Positions 6,624 through 14,571 of a DNA stretch of 64,000 nt are shown here, piece by piece. Position 1 is the stretch's first letter; every line of letters begins with the position of its first letter. The stretch lies in contig JAFYNR010000012.1 in assembly GCA_017548045.1 (NCBI GenBank), positions 62,001-126,000 on the forward strand, in the 5' to 3' direction. The notes under the pieces were generated by a model. It searched no databases. It saw only the letters and a program-made list of their open reading frames with translations, and had not been told where the DNA came from. The translations under genes were made by a program, and so were the position numbers. The stretch comes from Clostridia bacterium (GTDB taxonomy: Bacteria; Bacillota; Clostridia; Oscillospirales; Acutalibacteraceae).

Positions 6624-8207
6624 ATGAATATATCCGAAAAAATATTAAAATTAAGAAAAGAAAAAGGTCTGTCACAGGAAGCCTTTGCGGAAAAGCTGGG
6701 CGTATCAAGACAGTCCGTTTCAAAATGGGAGTCAAGCGGTGCGCTTCCCGATATAGACAAAATCATTGCAATGAGCGAGCTTTTCGGCGTATCCACCGAT
6801 TACCTTCTTAAAGACGAGGTACCCGAGGCAGATATTGCCCCCGAAGAAGCCTCCGACGTCAGCGAGGATAACACCGAATATATTCCCGCCCCTGCGGAGG
6901 ATAAGCCCGTTCAGAAGAAAAATTTTGCGCTTAAATTAACTGCAGTATTCCTTATTATTGCCGTCATCGTCGCCGCAATATTTATACCTGCCTTCAGCGG
7001 CGGAATAAAAAATCTGTGGTATGAAGCCAACGGCGGTGTGCTGAGCTACCCCTACGTGCTTGTTCACGGTCTGGGCGGCTGGGGCGAAGGCAACAGTATA
7101 AATGATATGACTCAGTATTGGGGCGGCGGAAGCTCAGATCTGAAAAAGGTGCTGGAGGCAGAAGGGTACGAGGTATATACCCCCGGAGTAGGACCTGTTT
7201 CAAGCGCATGGGACAGAGCCTGCGAGCTTTATGCACAGCTTTCGGGCACACGGGTTGACTACGGTGAAGCCCATTCAAAGGAGCATAATCACAGCCGCTA
7301 CGGCAGAACCTACACGGAGCCTCTCATTGCCAACTGGGGTATGAAAATGAACGGCGGTCAGACCGTTAAAATAAACCTTGTGGGTCACTCATTCGGCGGT
7401 GCAACGGTAAGGCTTCTTGCGTCACTTCTCGAATACGGAAACGAAGCGGAAATGCAGGCAGGCGGCGACGATATTTCGCCCCTTTTCACAGGCGGCAAGG
7501 GGGATTACATCCACTCGGTAACAACCCTCTGCGCACCTCACAACGGCTCATCGCTGACGGAAGTACTCAACACTCTGGGCAGCACCATAGGTGTTACGGA
7601 TACTACGGATATGCTTATGACCCTTTGCTTCGGAGTTGCAGGCATTGCCACACCCGTTGAGGGTATTTACGATTTTCAGCTTGACCAGTTCGGCATTGAT
7701 AAAATCGACCCCAAAAGTGCCATTGCGGCAGTTACCGCATCTGGTAACGACCACGCCGCATACGACCTTTCTCCCGACGGCGCGGCTGAGCTTAACAAAG
7801 AAATAAAAACCGTTGAGGGCATTTATTATTTTTCATACGCATACAGCACAACCCAGCAGGGCAAGATTCTGGGCAAGCAGGTGCCTCTGACCTCAACTCT
7901 GCCCATACTTTCACCCTTTGCGCTGGCAATGGGGCAGTATACAGGCACCACCGCAGGCGGAATAGAAATTGACGATTCCTGGCAGGAAAACGACGGTCTT
8001 GTGAACGTTGTTTCCGCAAGATACCCTGCAGGCGAAGAATATATGTCACTGCCCGAAAATCCCGAGGATATCAGCCGCGGCATATGGAACGTTGCACCCA
8101 AACGCACCGGCGACCACGGCACGGTTATCGGCCTTAACTCCAAGGCAGGTAAAACAAAAGAATTCTATATTGAGCTGTTCACCATGATTGACAGCCTTGA
8201 AAGGTAG
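6624..8207 (+). CDS. Membrane-tethered XRE regulator fused to family I.5-like lipase
   Basis: 527 residues from the ATG after AAGGAGG. Residues 1-62 are a Cro/C1-type helix-turn-helix (SQEAFAEKLGVSRQSVSKWE). An acidic linker follows, then one membrane helix at about 101-124. Residues 140-527 are a complete alpha/beta-hydrolase like the thermoalkalophilic Geobacillus L1 lipase: VLVHGLGGW oxyanion strand, GHSFGG nucleophile Ser256, the zinc-site segment VDYGEAHSKEHNHSRYGRTY, the calcium-associated ENDGLVNV and a late DHGTV His. With the basic HTH side inside, the lipase would face outside. The fusion suggests a one-component sensor or an autoregulated surface lipase; which is inferred. No signal peptidase site is evident after the helix. 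Confidence 0.85.
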   Translation: MNISEKILKLRKEKGLSQEAFAEKLGVSRQSVSKWESSGALPDIDKIIAMSELFGVSTDYLLKDEVPEADIAPEEASDVSEDNTEYIPAPAEDKPVQKKNFALKLTAVFLIIAVIVAAIFIPAFSGGIKNLWYEANGGVLSYPYVLVHGLGGWGEGNSINDMTQYWGGGSSDLKKVLEAEGYEVYTPGVGPVSSAWDRACELYAQLSGTRVDYGEAHSKEHNHSRYGRTYTEPLIANWGMKMNGGQTVKINLVGHSFGGATVRLLASLLEYGNEAEMQAGGDDISPLFTGGKGDYIHSVTTLCAPHNGSSLTEVLNTLGSTIGVTDTTDMLMTLCFGVAGIATPVEGIYDFQLDQFGIDKIDPKSAIAAVTASGNDHAAYDLSPDGAAELNKEIKTVEGIYYFSYAYSTTQQGKILGKQVPLTSTLPILSPFALAMGQYTGTTAGGIEIDDSWQENDGLVNVVSARYPAGEEYMSLPENPEDISRGIWNVAPKRTGDHGTVIGLNSKAGKTKEFYIELFTMIDSLER

Positions 8208-8238
8208 TCCGTTTCAGTTTACGGTCATCCGTTTTCAT

Positions 8239-8329
8239 TATCGAAAATAAGAATTGCAATGTATGAAAATCATAATCTGTAAGTATGAAAAGCAGAATTC
8301 AACAGTTATGAAAATCGAACTCTAATTAT
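8239..8329. repeat. Four degenerate 22-23 bp tandem repeats
   Basis: Units start at 8239, 8262, 8284 and 8307, each opening TAT(C)GAAAA and running 22-23 bases (for example tatgaaaatcataatctgtaag). They lie in the 350-base gap between the lipase fusion and glyQS. The spacing is about two helical turns, compatible with a cooperative regulator site, but they may also be a decaying microduplication. There is no gene in this gap. Confidence 0.5.
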
Positions 8330-8449
8330 AATAAAGAGAATTATAATAATTTCAGATATACTAACTCATCTACTTCAGAGATTAAAGGCGAAAAGAAGGG
8401 TTCGGGAACGCATATTTCTATATATTTTATTTATATATTACATTTCACC

Positions 8450-8478
8450 AAAAAAGGCCGCTTTTTGCGGTCTTTTTT
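8450..8478. terminator. Bidirectional terminator upstream of glyQS
   Basis: AAAAAAGGCCGC, TTTTT, GCGGTCTTTTTT: a 6-bp GC stem flanked by A- and T-runs on both sides. It probably ends the lipase transcript. Confidence 0.75.
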
Positions 8479-8492
8479 AGTTGCGGATTGTA

Positions 8493-8521
8493 TTGATTTT
8501 TTACATATTTTAGGGTATCAT
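8493..8521 (+). promoter_or_regulatory. glyQS promoter
   Basis: TTGATT (8493-8498), 17-base spacer, TATCAT (8516-8521). It predicts a leader of about 30 bases, too short for a T-box, and no T-box sequence is seen. Confidence 0.65.
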
Positions 8522-8557
8522 ATAAAAGTAAAAATTTATAATGCGGGAGTTTTGGAT

Positions 8558-9940
8558 ATGATGAAAAACACAGACAAAACCATGGAAAAAATCGTTGCTC
8601 TCTGCAAGGGCAGAGGCTTCATTTTCGCAGGCAGCGAAATCTACGGCGGCCTTGCAAACACCTGGGATTACGGCCCTCTCGGCGCAAGAATGAAAAACAA
8701 CGTCAAGGATACCTGGCGCAAGCGTTTCATTCAGGAAAGAAAGAACAGCTACGAGGTTGATGCCGATATCCTTATGCATCCCAGAGTATGGGAAGCAAGC
8801 GGCCACGTTGCCAGCTTCTCAGACCCCCTTCTCGACTGTAAAGAGTGCAAAATGCGTCACAGAGCCGATAACCTTATCGACGACTTTGACCCCGAAGCAC
8901 ACGCAGACGGCATGACGAAGGAAGAAATGTTTGAGTATATCAAGGCTCATTCAATTCCCTGCCCCAAGTGCGGTAAGCACAACTTCACGGGCATCAGAGA
9001 ATTCAACCTTATGTTCCAGACCTTCAGAGGCGTTACAAACGACAGCAAGAGCGTTATCTACCTCCGCCCCGAAAATGCTCAGGGTGAATATGTTAACTAC
9101 CTCAATGTTCAGAGAACAATGAGAGCAAAGCTTCCTTTCAGCATCGGTCAGATAGGTAAGGCATTCAGAAACGAAATCACACCCGGTAACTTCACTTTCA
9201 GAACAATCGAGTTTGAGCAGATGGAGTTCCAGACCTTCTGCAAGGAAGGCACCGACACCGAGCTTTACGATTACTTCAAGGAATACGGTATGAAGTATTA
9301 TCAGGACCTTGGCATCAAGGCTGAAAACCTTCGTTACCACGACCACGAAAAGCTTGCTCACTACGCAAAGGCTGCCTGCGATATCGAATTCCTCTTCCCC
9401 TTCGGCTGGGGCGAAATCAACGGCACACATAACAGAACCAACTTCGACCTTACAAGACATCAGGAATACAGCGGTCAGAAGATGGATTATCTCGACCCCG
9501 AAACCAACGAGAAGTACATCCCCTTCATCATTGAATCAACCTACGGTCTTGACAGAACAGTGCTTGCACTTCTCTGCGAAGCTTATGATGAAGAGGTTAT
9601 CGACGCTGAAAAGAACGACACCAGAGTTGTTCTTCACCTCAGCCCCGCAATCGCACCCTTCAAGGCAGCGGTTCTTCCCCTTTCAAAGAAGCTTTCACCC
9701 GATGCACTCAAAGTTTATGAGAAATTGCAGAAGAAGTTTATGGTTGACTTTGACGAAACAGGTTCAATCGGCAAGCGTTACCGCCGCGAGGATGAAATCG
9801 GTACACCCATCTGCATCACCTTCGACTTCGAGTCACTTGAAGATAACTGCGTAACCGTGCGTGACCGTGACACAATGCAGCAGGAGCGTATTTCAATCGA
9901 TGCTCTTGAAGATTACATTGCCGCACGCATCAATTTCTAA
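8558..9940 (+). CDS. glyQS: Glycyl-tRNA synthetase, single-chain class II type
   Basis: 460 residues from ATG 8558, placed 8 bases after GGGAG; a longer frame from 8465 would run through the promoter and is rejected. The enzyme charges tRNA-Gly. It is the dimeric alpha2 form found in many Gram-positives, archaea and eukaryotes: ALCKGRGFIFAGSEIYGG opening, class II motif 2 region FRNEITPGNFTFRTIEFEQME (seen around 9166-9228), motif 3 with STYGLDRTVLALL, and the C-terminal anticodon-binding domain after about 360. A Cys pair set (LLDCKECKMRH, PCPKCGKHNF) forms the insertion zinc site. Codon choice is strongly biased, as in a highly expressed gene. Confidence 0.95.
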   Translation: MMKNTDKTMEKIVALCKGRGFIFAGSEIYGGLANTWDYGPLGARMKNNVKDTWRKRFIQERKNSYEVDADILMHPRVWEASGHVASFSDPLLDCKECKMRHRADNLIDDFDPEAHADGMTKEEMFEYIKAHSIPCPKCGKHNFTGIREFNLMFQTFRGVTNDSKSVIYLRPENAQGEYVNYLNVQRTMRAKLPFSIGQIGKAFRNEITPGNFTFRTIEFEQMEFQTFCKEGTDTELYDYFKEYGMKYYQDLGIKAENLRYHDHEKLAHYAKAACDIEFLFPFGWGEINGTHNRTNFDLTRHQEYSGQKMDYLDPETNEKYIPFIIESTYGLDRTVLALLCEAYDEEVIDAEKNDTRVVLHLSPAIAPFKAAVLPLSKKLSPDALKVYEKLQKKFMVDFDETGSIGKRYRREDEIGTPICITFDFESLEDNCVTVRDRDTMQQERISIDALEDYIAARINF

Positions 9941-9983
9941 TCAGCAGATAATTTCCAATTAAAAGAAAGGAATTTGAGTTTTT

Positions 9984-11363
9984 ATGAAAGTAAATTTCAC
10001 GGAAACAGTGCTCAGAGACGCCAACCAGTCACTCATCGCAACAAGAATGCCCTTTAAGGATTTCAAGCCCGTTCTTGAAAAGCTTGACAAGGCAGGCTAC
10101 TATTCACTTGAATGCTGGGGCGGCGCAACCTTCGACTCCTGCCTGCGTTACCTTGACGAAGATCCCTGGGAAAGACTCCGCAACATCAAAAAGGCTTGCC
10201 CCAACACCAAGCTTCAGATGCTCCTCAGAGGTCAGAACCTTCTCGGCTACAAGCATTACCCCGATGACGTTGTTCGTATGTTCATCAGAAAGAGCGTTGA
10301 AAACGGCATCGATATCATCAGAATTTTCGACGCACTCAACGATGTCCGTAATATCGAAGTAGCAGTTGACGAAACCCTCAAATGCGGTGCTCACGCTTCA
10401 GGTACAATCTGCTACACAATCAGCCCCATCCACAACCTTGACAACTACGTTAAGCTTGCAAAGCAGATTGAAGCTCTCGGCGTTCAGTCAATCTGCGTTA
10501 AGGATATGGCAGGCATTATGAGCCCCAAGGAGGGCTACGACCTTGTAAAGGCTCTCAAGGCAAACGTAAAGGTTCCCATCGTTGTTCACACACATTCAAC
10601 AACAGGCCTTGGCTTTATGACACTTCTCAAGTGCGTTGAAGCAGGCGCAGATGTTATCGACTCCGCAATTTCCTGCTTCTCGGGCGGTACTTCACAGCCT
10701 GCAACCGAAACTCTCGTATACACCCTCAAGCAGTACGGCTACGAGGTTGACGTTGATGAAAACGTATGCAAGGAAATCAACGATTTCTTCAAACCCATCC
10801 GTGCAAAGGCACTTGAAAGCGGTCTTCTCAACCCCGTTGTTATGGGCACACAGACCGACGCTCTTATCTATCAGATTCCCGGCGGTATGCTTTCAAACCT
10901 TGTTGCTCAGCTTACTGCTCAGAAGAAGCTGGATAAGCTTGATGAGGTTCTTCTTGAAACTCCCAGAGTGCGTGAAGACCTTGGCTATCCTCCCCTTGTT
11001 ACTCCCATGAGCCAGATGGTAGGTGTTCAGGCAACCGCCAACGTGCTTGCAGGCGAGAGATATAAGAACATCTCCAAGGAAGTAAAGAGCTATATCAAGG
11101 GCGAATACGGTCAGGCACCCGGTGAGGTAAGCAAGGAGCTTCAGAAGCTTGTTCTCGGTGACGAAGAACCCTTCACAGGCAGATTTGCAGATACCCTTGC
11201 ACCCGGCCTTGATGAAGCAAAGGAATACCTCGGCGATAAGGCAAAGAGTATGGAAGACGTTCTTTCATACATTGCATTCCCCGCTCAGGCAGAGGCGTTC
11301 TTCGAGAAGCGCGAAGCAAAGAAGAACAGCACGTTCACCTACACAATCACAAGAATTGACTGA
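9984..11363 (+). CDS. oadA: Oxaloacetate decarboxylase alpha subunit (carboxyltransferase)
   Basis: 459 residues; the carboxyltransferase moves CO2 from oxaloacetate (or pyruvate carboxylase-type substrate) to biotin. Motifs include the opening FTETVLRDANQSL, CWGGATFDSCLRYL, MLLRGQNLLGY, the metal-binding CVKDMAG and VHTHSTTG, and GGTSQPATE. It stops after the conserved-domain tail and has no biotinyl domain of its own; the biotin carrier is encoded two genes downstream. The gene heads a compact operon oadA-oadG-like-BCCP-oadB with gaps of 5-20 bp. The substrate could also be methylmalonyl-CoA-like, but the sequence fits the oxaloacetate/pyruvate family. Confidence 0.9.
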   Translation: MKVNFTETVLRDANQSLIATRMPFKDFKPVLEKLDKAGYYSLECWGGATFDSCLRYLDEDPWERLRNIKKACPNTKLQMLLRGQNLLGYKHYPDDVVRMFIRKSVENGIDIIRIFDALNDVRNIEVAVDETLKCGAHASGTICYTISPIHNLDNYVKLAKQIEALGVQSICVKDMAGIMSPKEGYDLVKALKANVKVPIVVHTHSTTGLGFMTLLKCVEAGADVIDSAISCFSGGTSQPATETLVYTLKQYGYEVDVDENVCKEINDFFKPIRAKALESGLLNPVVMGTQTDALIYQIPGGMLSNLVAQLTAQKKLDKLDEVLLETPRVREDLGYPPLVTPMSQMVGVQATANVLAGERYKNISKEVKSYIKGEYGQAPGEVSKELQKLVLGDEEPFTGRFADTLAPGLDEAKEYLGDKAKSMEDVLSYIAFPAQAEAFFEKREAKKNSTFTYTITRID

Positions 11364-11374
11364 GGGTAATAGAT

Positions 11375-11860
11375 ATGTTTGCAGATAAATTAGAACTGAC
11401 AATGTCAGAAACAATGCTGGTTGCAGTTGCAGGCATCATCGTAGTTCTTCTTGAGCTTGCAATCCTTGCCACCCTCATTGTATTTCTTTCAAAAATTTTC
11501 AGAGCTCTCGAAGGAAAGCTCGATTCATCGGATGCTTCGGCTCCTGCCGTTCCTGCGGCTACATCCGCACCTTCCGCACCTGTTGCCGCGGCTCCTGCAC
11601 CTGCCGTTGCGTCTGCAGGCGGTATTCAGCTTATTGACGTTGACGAGCCTACGGCGGCTGTTCTTATGGCAATCACAAGCGATAAAACAGGCATCCCCCT
11701 TGAAAGACTCAGCTTCAGGTCAATCAGACGCATCCCCGGCCCCGAGCTTATCAACGTAGACGAGCCTACGGCGGCGGCCATTATGGCAATTATCAGCGAT
11801 GAAAGCGGTATTCCGCTTGAAAGACTCAGCTTCAAATCAATCAAAAAAGTGGAGGAATAA
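11375..11860 (+). CDS. OadG-like gamma subunit with duplicated C-terminal module
   Basis: 161 residues: an N-terminal membrane helix (about 14-38, MLVAVAGIIVVLLELAI), an Ala/Pro linker (about 52-82) and two near-identical modules at about 86-119 and 125-158, each reading L-I-x-V-D-E-P-T-A-A-x-x-M-A-I and ending GIPLERLSF(R/K)SI. OadG normally anchors the alpha subunit to the membrane beta subunit and has one short C-terminal tail; the exact 39-residue period here shows an internal duplication. GAGGG lies 8 bases before the ATG. Assignment rests on position and topology. Confidence 0.75.
   Translation: MFADKLELTMSETMLVAVAGIIVVLLELAILATLIVFLSKIFRALEGKLDSSDASAPAVPAATSAPSAPVAAAPAPAVASAGGIQLIDVDEPTAAVLMAITSDKTGIPLERLSFRSIRRIPGPELINVDEPTAAAIMAIISDESGIPLERLSFKSIKKVEE
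11630..11851 (+). repeat. Two 117-bp in-frame direct repeats inside the gamma subunit
   Basis: The DNA copies share runs such as gacgagcctacggcggc and cttgaaagactcagcttca at a 117-bp offset. Differences are mostly synonymous or conservative, so the duplication is under protein-level selection rather than brand new. Confidence 0.85.
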
Positions 11861-11865
11861 TCATT

Positions 11866-12282
11866 ATGAAATACGTTGTAAATCTTAACGGTAAAGCATA
11901 CGAAGTAGAGGTTGAAGAAACCGAAGCAGTTATCACAAACGTAGCAACAGCCACTGTTGCAACAGCAGCACCCGTTGCAGCTCCTGCACCCGTTGCGGCT
12001 CCTGCACCTGCAGCAGCACCTGCTCCCGAGGCTGCACCCGCTCCCGCTGCTCCTGCTGCTCCCGCAGAAGGCACAAAGATTGCGGCTCCCATGCCCGGCA
12101 CAATTCTTGCTGTTAACACAGCAGTAGGTTCATCAGTTAATGCAGGCGATGTTATCATCATCCTTGAAGCAATGAAAATGGAAAATGAAATCGTTGCTCC
12201 CTGTGCAGGTACAGTTAAGCAGATTCTTGTATCAAAGGGCTCAACCGTTGATACAGACGAAGTTCTTGCAGTTATCGGTTGA
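11866..12282 (+). CDS. Biotin carboxyl carrier protein of the decarboxylase
   Basis: 138 residues. A short N-terminal beta segment (MKYVVNLNGKAYEVEVEE) is followed by a mobile Ala/Pro linker (about 30-68) and a biotinyl/lipoyl domain (about 70-138) with the biotin-accepting Lys104 in EAMKME. It shuttles carboxybiotin from OadA to OadB. The GGAGG ribosome site overlaps the end of the gamma gene. The free-standing carrier resembles MmdC/GcdC of related Na+-pumping decarboxylases, so the complex has four separate subunits. Confidence 0.93.
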   Translation: MKYVVNLNGKAYEVEVEETEAVITNVATATVATAAPVAAPAPVAAPAPAAAPAPEAAPAPAAPAAPAEGTKIAAPMPGTILAVNTAVGSSVNAGDVIIILEAMKMENEIVAPCAGTVKQILVSKGSTVDTDEVLAVIG

Positions 12283-12302
12283 TCTGAGGAGGCTTCTCCG
12301 TA

Positions 12303-13496
12303 ATGGAATTTATTAAAGATATTGCTCTCGGAATATGGGAGAATTCAGGCTTTTCCATGCTCTTCACTCAGGAAGGCGGCTGGAAATACGCCATAATGAT
12401 TCTTGTTGCTTTCGTATTCCTCTACCTTGCCATCGCAAAGAAATTCGAGCCCCTTCTTCTTGTGCCTATTGCATTCGGCATTCTGCTTGCAAATATGCCC
12501 GGTGCAGGAATGATGGCAGACCCTACGGGTATTATGGACACATCAAACATCGTTGAAGGCGCTCATTGGTATGACTCGGGTGTTCTCAGGCTGATTTACG
12601 CAGGTGTAAAAAGCTCAATCTTCCCCTGCCTTATATTCCTGGGAATCGGCGCAATGACTGATTTCGGTCCCCTGCTTGCAAACCCCGTCAGCCTTCTTCT
12701 CGGTGCGGCGGCACAGCTTGGTATTTATGTTGCATTCGTTGTGGCAATCCTCCTCGGCTTCACACCTCAGGAGGCGGCATCAATCGCAATCATCGGCGGT
12801 GCAGACGGCCCCACGGCAATTCTTGTTGCCTCGAAGCTGGCAGGTCATCTGCTTGCACCCATCGCACTTGCCGCATACTCTTATATGGCGCTTATCCCCA
12901 TTATTCAGCCCCCCATTATGAAGCTTCTCACCACAAAGAAGGAAAGAGAGGTTGAAATGAAGCAGCTCCGCAAGGTCAGCAAGGTTGAAAAGATAATTTT
13001 CCCCATTGTTGTTTTTGTTATCGTTGCTCTCATTCTTCCCGATGCTGCACCCCTTATCGGTATGCTTATGTTCGGCAACCTGCTCAAAGAATGCGGTGTT
13101 ACCGACAGACTCAGCGATACCGCACAGAACGCTCTCACCAACATCGTTACGATTATGCTTGGTGTTACCGTAGGCGCAACTGCAAACGGCGTTGACTTTA
13201 TTCAGGTCAGAACACTTATGATTGTTGCTCTCGGTCTTTGTGCATTTGCATTCTCAACCGTAGGCGGCATTCTTCTGGGTAAGCTTCTTTACGTAGTTAC
13301 GGGAGGCAAAATCAATCCCCTTATCGGTGCGGCAGGCGTTTCAGCCGTACCCATGGCGGCCCGTGTTGCTCAGGCAGAAGGCAGAAAATATAACCCCACA
13401 AACTTCCTTCTTATGCACGCAATGGGTCCCAACGTTGCAGGCGTTATCGGTTCTGCGGTTGCGGCAGGCTTCCTGCTTCTTATGTTCCAGAAATAA
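12303..13496 (+). CDS. oadB: Carboxybiotin decarboxylase, Na+ pump beta subunit
   Basis: 397 residues with nine or more hydrophobic helices. The re-entrant motif [16 protein letters not shown] carries the Asp that binds carboxybiotin/Na+ in this family, and a second conserved stretch [17 protein letters not shown] and [14 protein letters not shown] occur near the C-terminus. It decarboxylates carboxybiotin and exports Na+. AGGAGG precedes the ATG. It is the last gene of the operon and is followed at once by a terminator. Confidence 0.93.
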   Translation: MEFIKDIALGIWENSGFSMLFTQEGGWKYAIMILVAFVFLYLAIAKKFEPLLLVPIAFGILLANMPGAGMMADPTGIMDTSNIVEGAHWYDSGVLRLIYAGVKSSIFPCLIFLGIGAMTDFGPLLANPVSLLLGAAAQLGIYVAFVVAILLGFTPQEAASIAIIGGADGPTAILVASKLAGHLLAPIALAAYSYMALIPIIQPPIMKLLTTKKEREVEMKQLRKVSKVEKIIFPIVVFVIVALILPDAAPLIGMLMFGNLLKECGVTDRLSDTAQNALTNIVTIMLGVTVGATANGVDFIQVRTLMIVALGLCAFAFSTVGGILLGKLLYVVTGGKINPLIGAAGVSAVPMAARVAQAEGRKYNPTNFLLMHAMGPNVAGVIGSAVAAGFLLLMFQK

Positions 13497-13500
13497 GCTT

Positions 13501-13529
13501 AAAAGGACGGCAATGCCGTCCTTTTTGTT
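13501..13529 (+). terminator. Terminator of the decarboxylase operon
   Basis: AAAAGGACGGC and GCCGTCCTTTTT pair around an AAT loop. Confidence 0.92.
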
Positions 13530-13535
13530 TTACGC

Positions 13536-13564
13536 TTGACTTTTGTAAGGTAAAGTGTTAAAAT
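13536..13564 (+). promoter_or_regulatory. Promoter of the DUF554 gene
   Basis: TTGACT (13536-13541), 17 bases, TAAAAT (13559-13564), with the start codon at 13588. Confidence 0.75.
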
Positions 13565-13587
13565 TCTGTCATTCGGAAGGTGATATT

Positions 13588-14313
13588 ATGACGGGTACAC
13601 TTGTCAATGCCGCCGCAGTCATAGTGGGCGGTCTTATAGGAATACTTCTAAAAAAAGGAATAAAAGAAAGCTACACCCTGAGCATCAACAAGGCTCTGGG
13701 GCTTGCGGTGCTGATTATCGGCATCAACGGCGTTATCGCCAATATGTTCACGTACGACGGCGGCAAGCTCTCAAGCAGCGGCGAGCTTCTGCTGGTGGTT
13801 TTTCTTGTAATCGGTACGTTCATCGGTGAAATTCTGAAGCTTGATGACCGCTTCGGCAAATTCTGCAAGGGCATTGAAAACAAATTCAGATCCGACGGCT
13901 TTGCCTCGGGCTTCATTAACGGCACCGTGCTTTTCTGCGTGGGCGCAATGTCAATAGTCGGCTCAATCAACGACGGGCTTACGGGTGACAGCTCCGTTCT
14001 TCTCGTGAAAAGCGCACTGGACTTTGTGAATGCGGTTATCTTCGGCGCAACTCTGGGCTACGGCGTTATTTTCACCTTTATACCCATTCTGATATATCAA
14101 GGCGGAATCTCACTGCTTGCAGGCACTCTCAGCGGCATACTTCAGGGCGAGCTTCTTGAACAGATTTGTATGGTGGGCTACGCAATCATTATGGCAATCG
14201 GGCTGAATTTTCTGCTTAAAGATAAATTCAAAACCCTCAATATGGTGCCCGCACTTCTTCTGCCCGTTGCTTACCATTATATTTTAATTTTAATCAATTA
14301 TATCAAGGCATAA
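13588..14313 (+). CDS. DUF554 family membrane protein (YdfK/YqgA-like)
   Basis: 241 residues from the ATG at 13588, which has GGAAGG 7 bases upstream; an earlier in-frame start at 13555 lies within the promoter. The opening GTLVNAAAVIVGGLIGILLKKG and the central NGTVLFCVGAMSIVGSINDGLTGD (split motif FCVGAMSIVGS) are hallmarks of DUF554, polytopic proteins of unknown transport role. About six to seven membrane helices are visible. It appears monocistronic. Function is not known for the family. Confidence 0.85.
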   Translation: MTGTLVNAAAVIVGGLIGILLKKGIKESYTLSINKALGLAVLIIGINGVIANMFTYDGGKLSSSGELLLVVFLVIGTFIGEILKLDDRFGKFCKGIENKFRSDGFASGFINGTVLFCVGAMSIVGSINDGLTGDSSVLLVKSALDFVNAVIFGATLGYGVIFTFIPILIYQGGISLLAGTLSGILQGELLEQICMVGYAIIMAIGLNFLLKDKFKTLNMVPALLLPVAYHYILILINYIKA

Positions 14314-14317
14314 AATG

Positions 14318-14344
14318 CGGGGCTGTAAAACAGCCCCGTTTTTT
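14318..14344. terminator. Shared bidirectional terminator
   Basis: CGGGGCTG (14318-14325) and CAGCCCCG (14331-14338) pair around TAAAA, with T6 on the plus side and ATTTTA on the other. It separates convergent genes. Confidence 0.88.
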
Positions 14345-14451
14345 CAGAAGTTTTCGTTGTTCTTTTTCTTGTTTTCAGCCTTGTTCTGGTTGTTTTTGTT
14401 CTGAGGGTTATTGTTCTGCTTGTTCTGATTCTGCTGATTGTTCTTATCCAT
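14344..14451 (-). CDS. Tiny Asn/Gln/Lys-rich peptide (35 residues)
   Basis: An ATG at 14451 with AAAAGGAG 8-9 bases upstream opens a 35-residue peptide composed almost only of N, Q, K, E plus a few P/A, starting MDKNNQQNQNKQ. It has its own -10 (TATAAT on the minus strand at 14471-14476) and ends at the shared terminator, so it looks like a real expressed unit. The low-complexity, charged, disordered composition resembles small soluble spore-type or nucleic-acid-binding peptides, but no family is recognised. Confidence 0.6.
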   Translation of the reverse strand: MDKNNQQNQNKQNNNPQNKNNQNKAENKKKNNENF

Positions 14452-14470
14452 TTTTACAGACTCCTTTTGA

Positions 14471-14503
14471 ATTATAATGAACTGTCGTTCAGTCATATTA
14501 TAA
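14471..14503. promoter_or_regulatory. Operator-like palindrome at divergent promoters
   Basis: ATTATAA (14471-14477) and TATTATAA (14496-14503) flank TGAAC-tgtc-GTTCA (14478-14491). The palindrome overlaps the upstream edge of the small peptide's -10 element and lies just upstream of the EFR1 gene promoter, so one repressor could cover both. Confidence 0.5.
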
Positions 14504-14525
14504 CCGCATATACGACTATTATTTA

Positions 14526-14554
14526 TTGACAAAAATTTTCACCGATGATAAAAT
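14526..14554 (+). promoter_or_regulatory. Promoter of EFR1 gene
   Basis: Perfect TTGACA (14526-14531), 17 bases, TAAAAT (14549-14554). Confidence 0.8.
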
Positions 14555-14571
14555 TTTACAGAGGTGTTTTT

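Noticed and set aside
8239..8329. CRISPR array
   Set aside because: The units are degenerate with only about 8 shared bases, spacers are too short and no cas gene is near.
8330..8557. T-box leader for glyQS
   Set aside because: No T-box consensus is present and the predicted leader from the 8493-8521 promoter is only about 30 bases.
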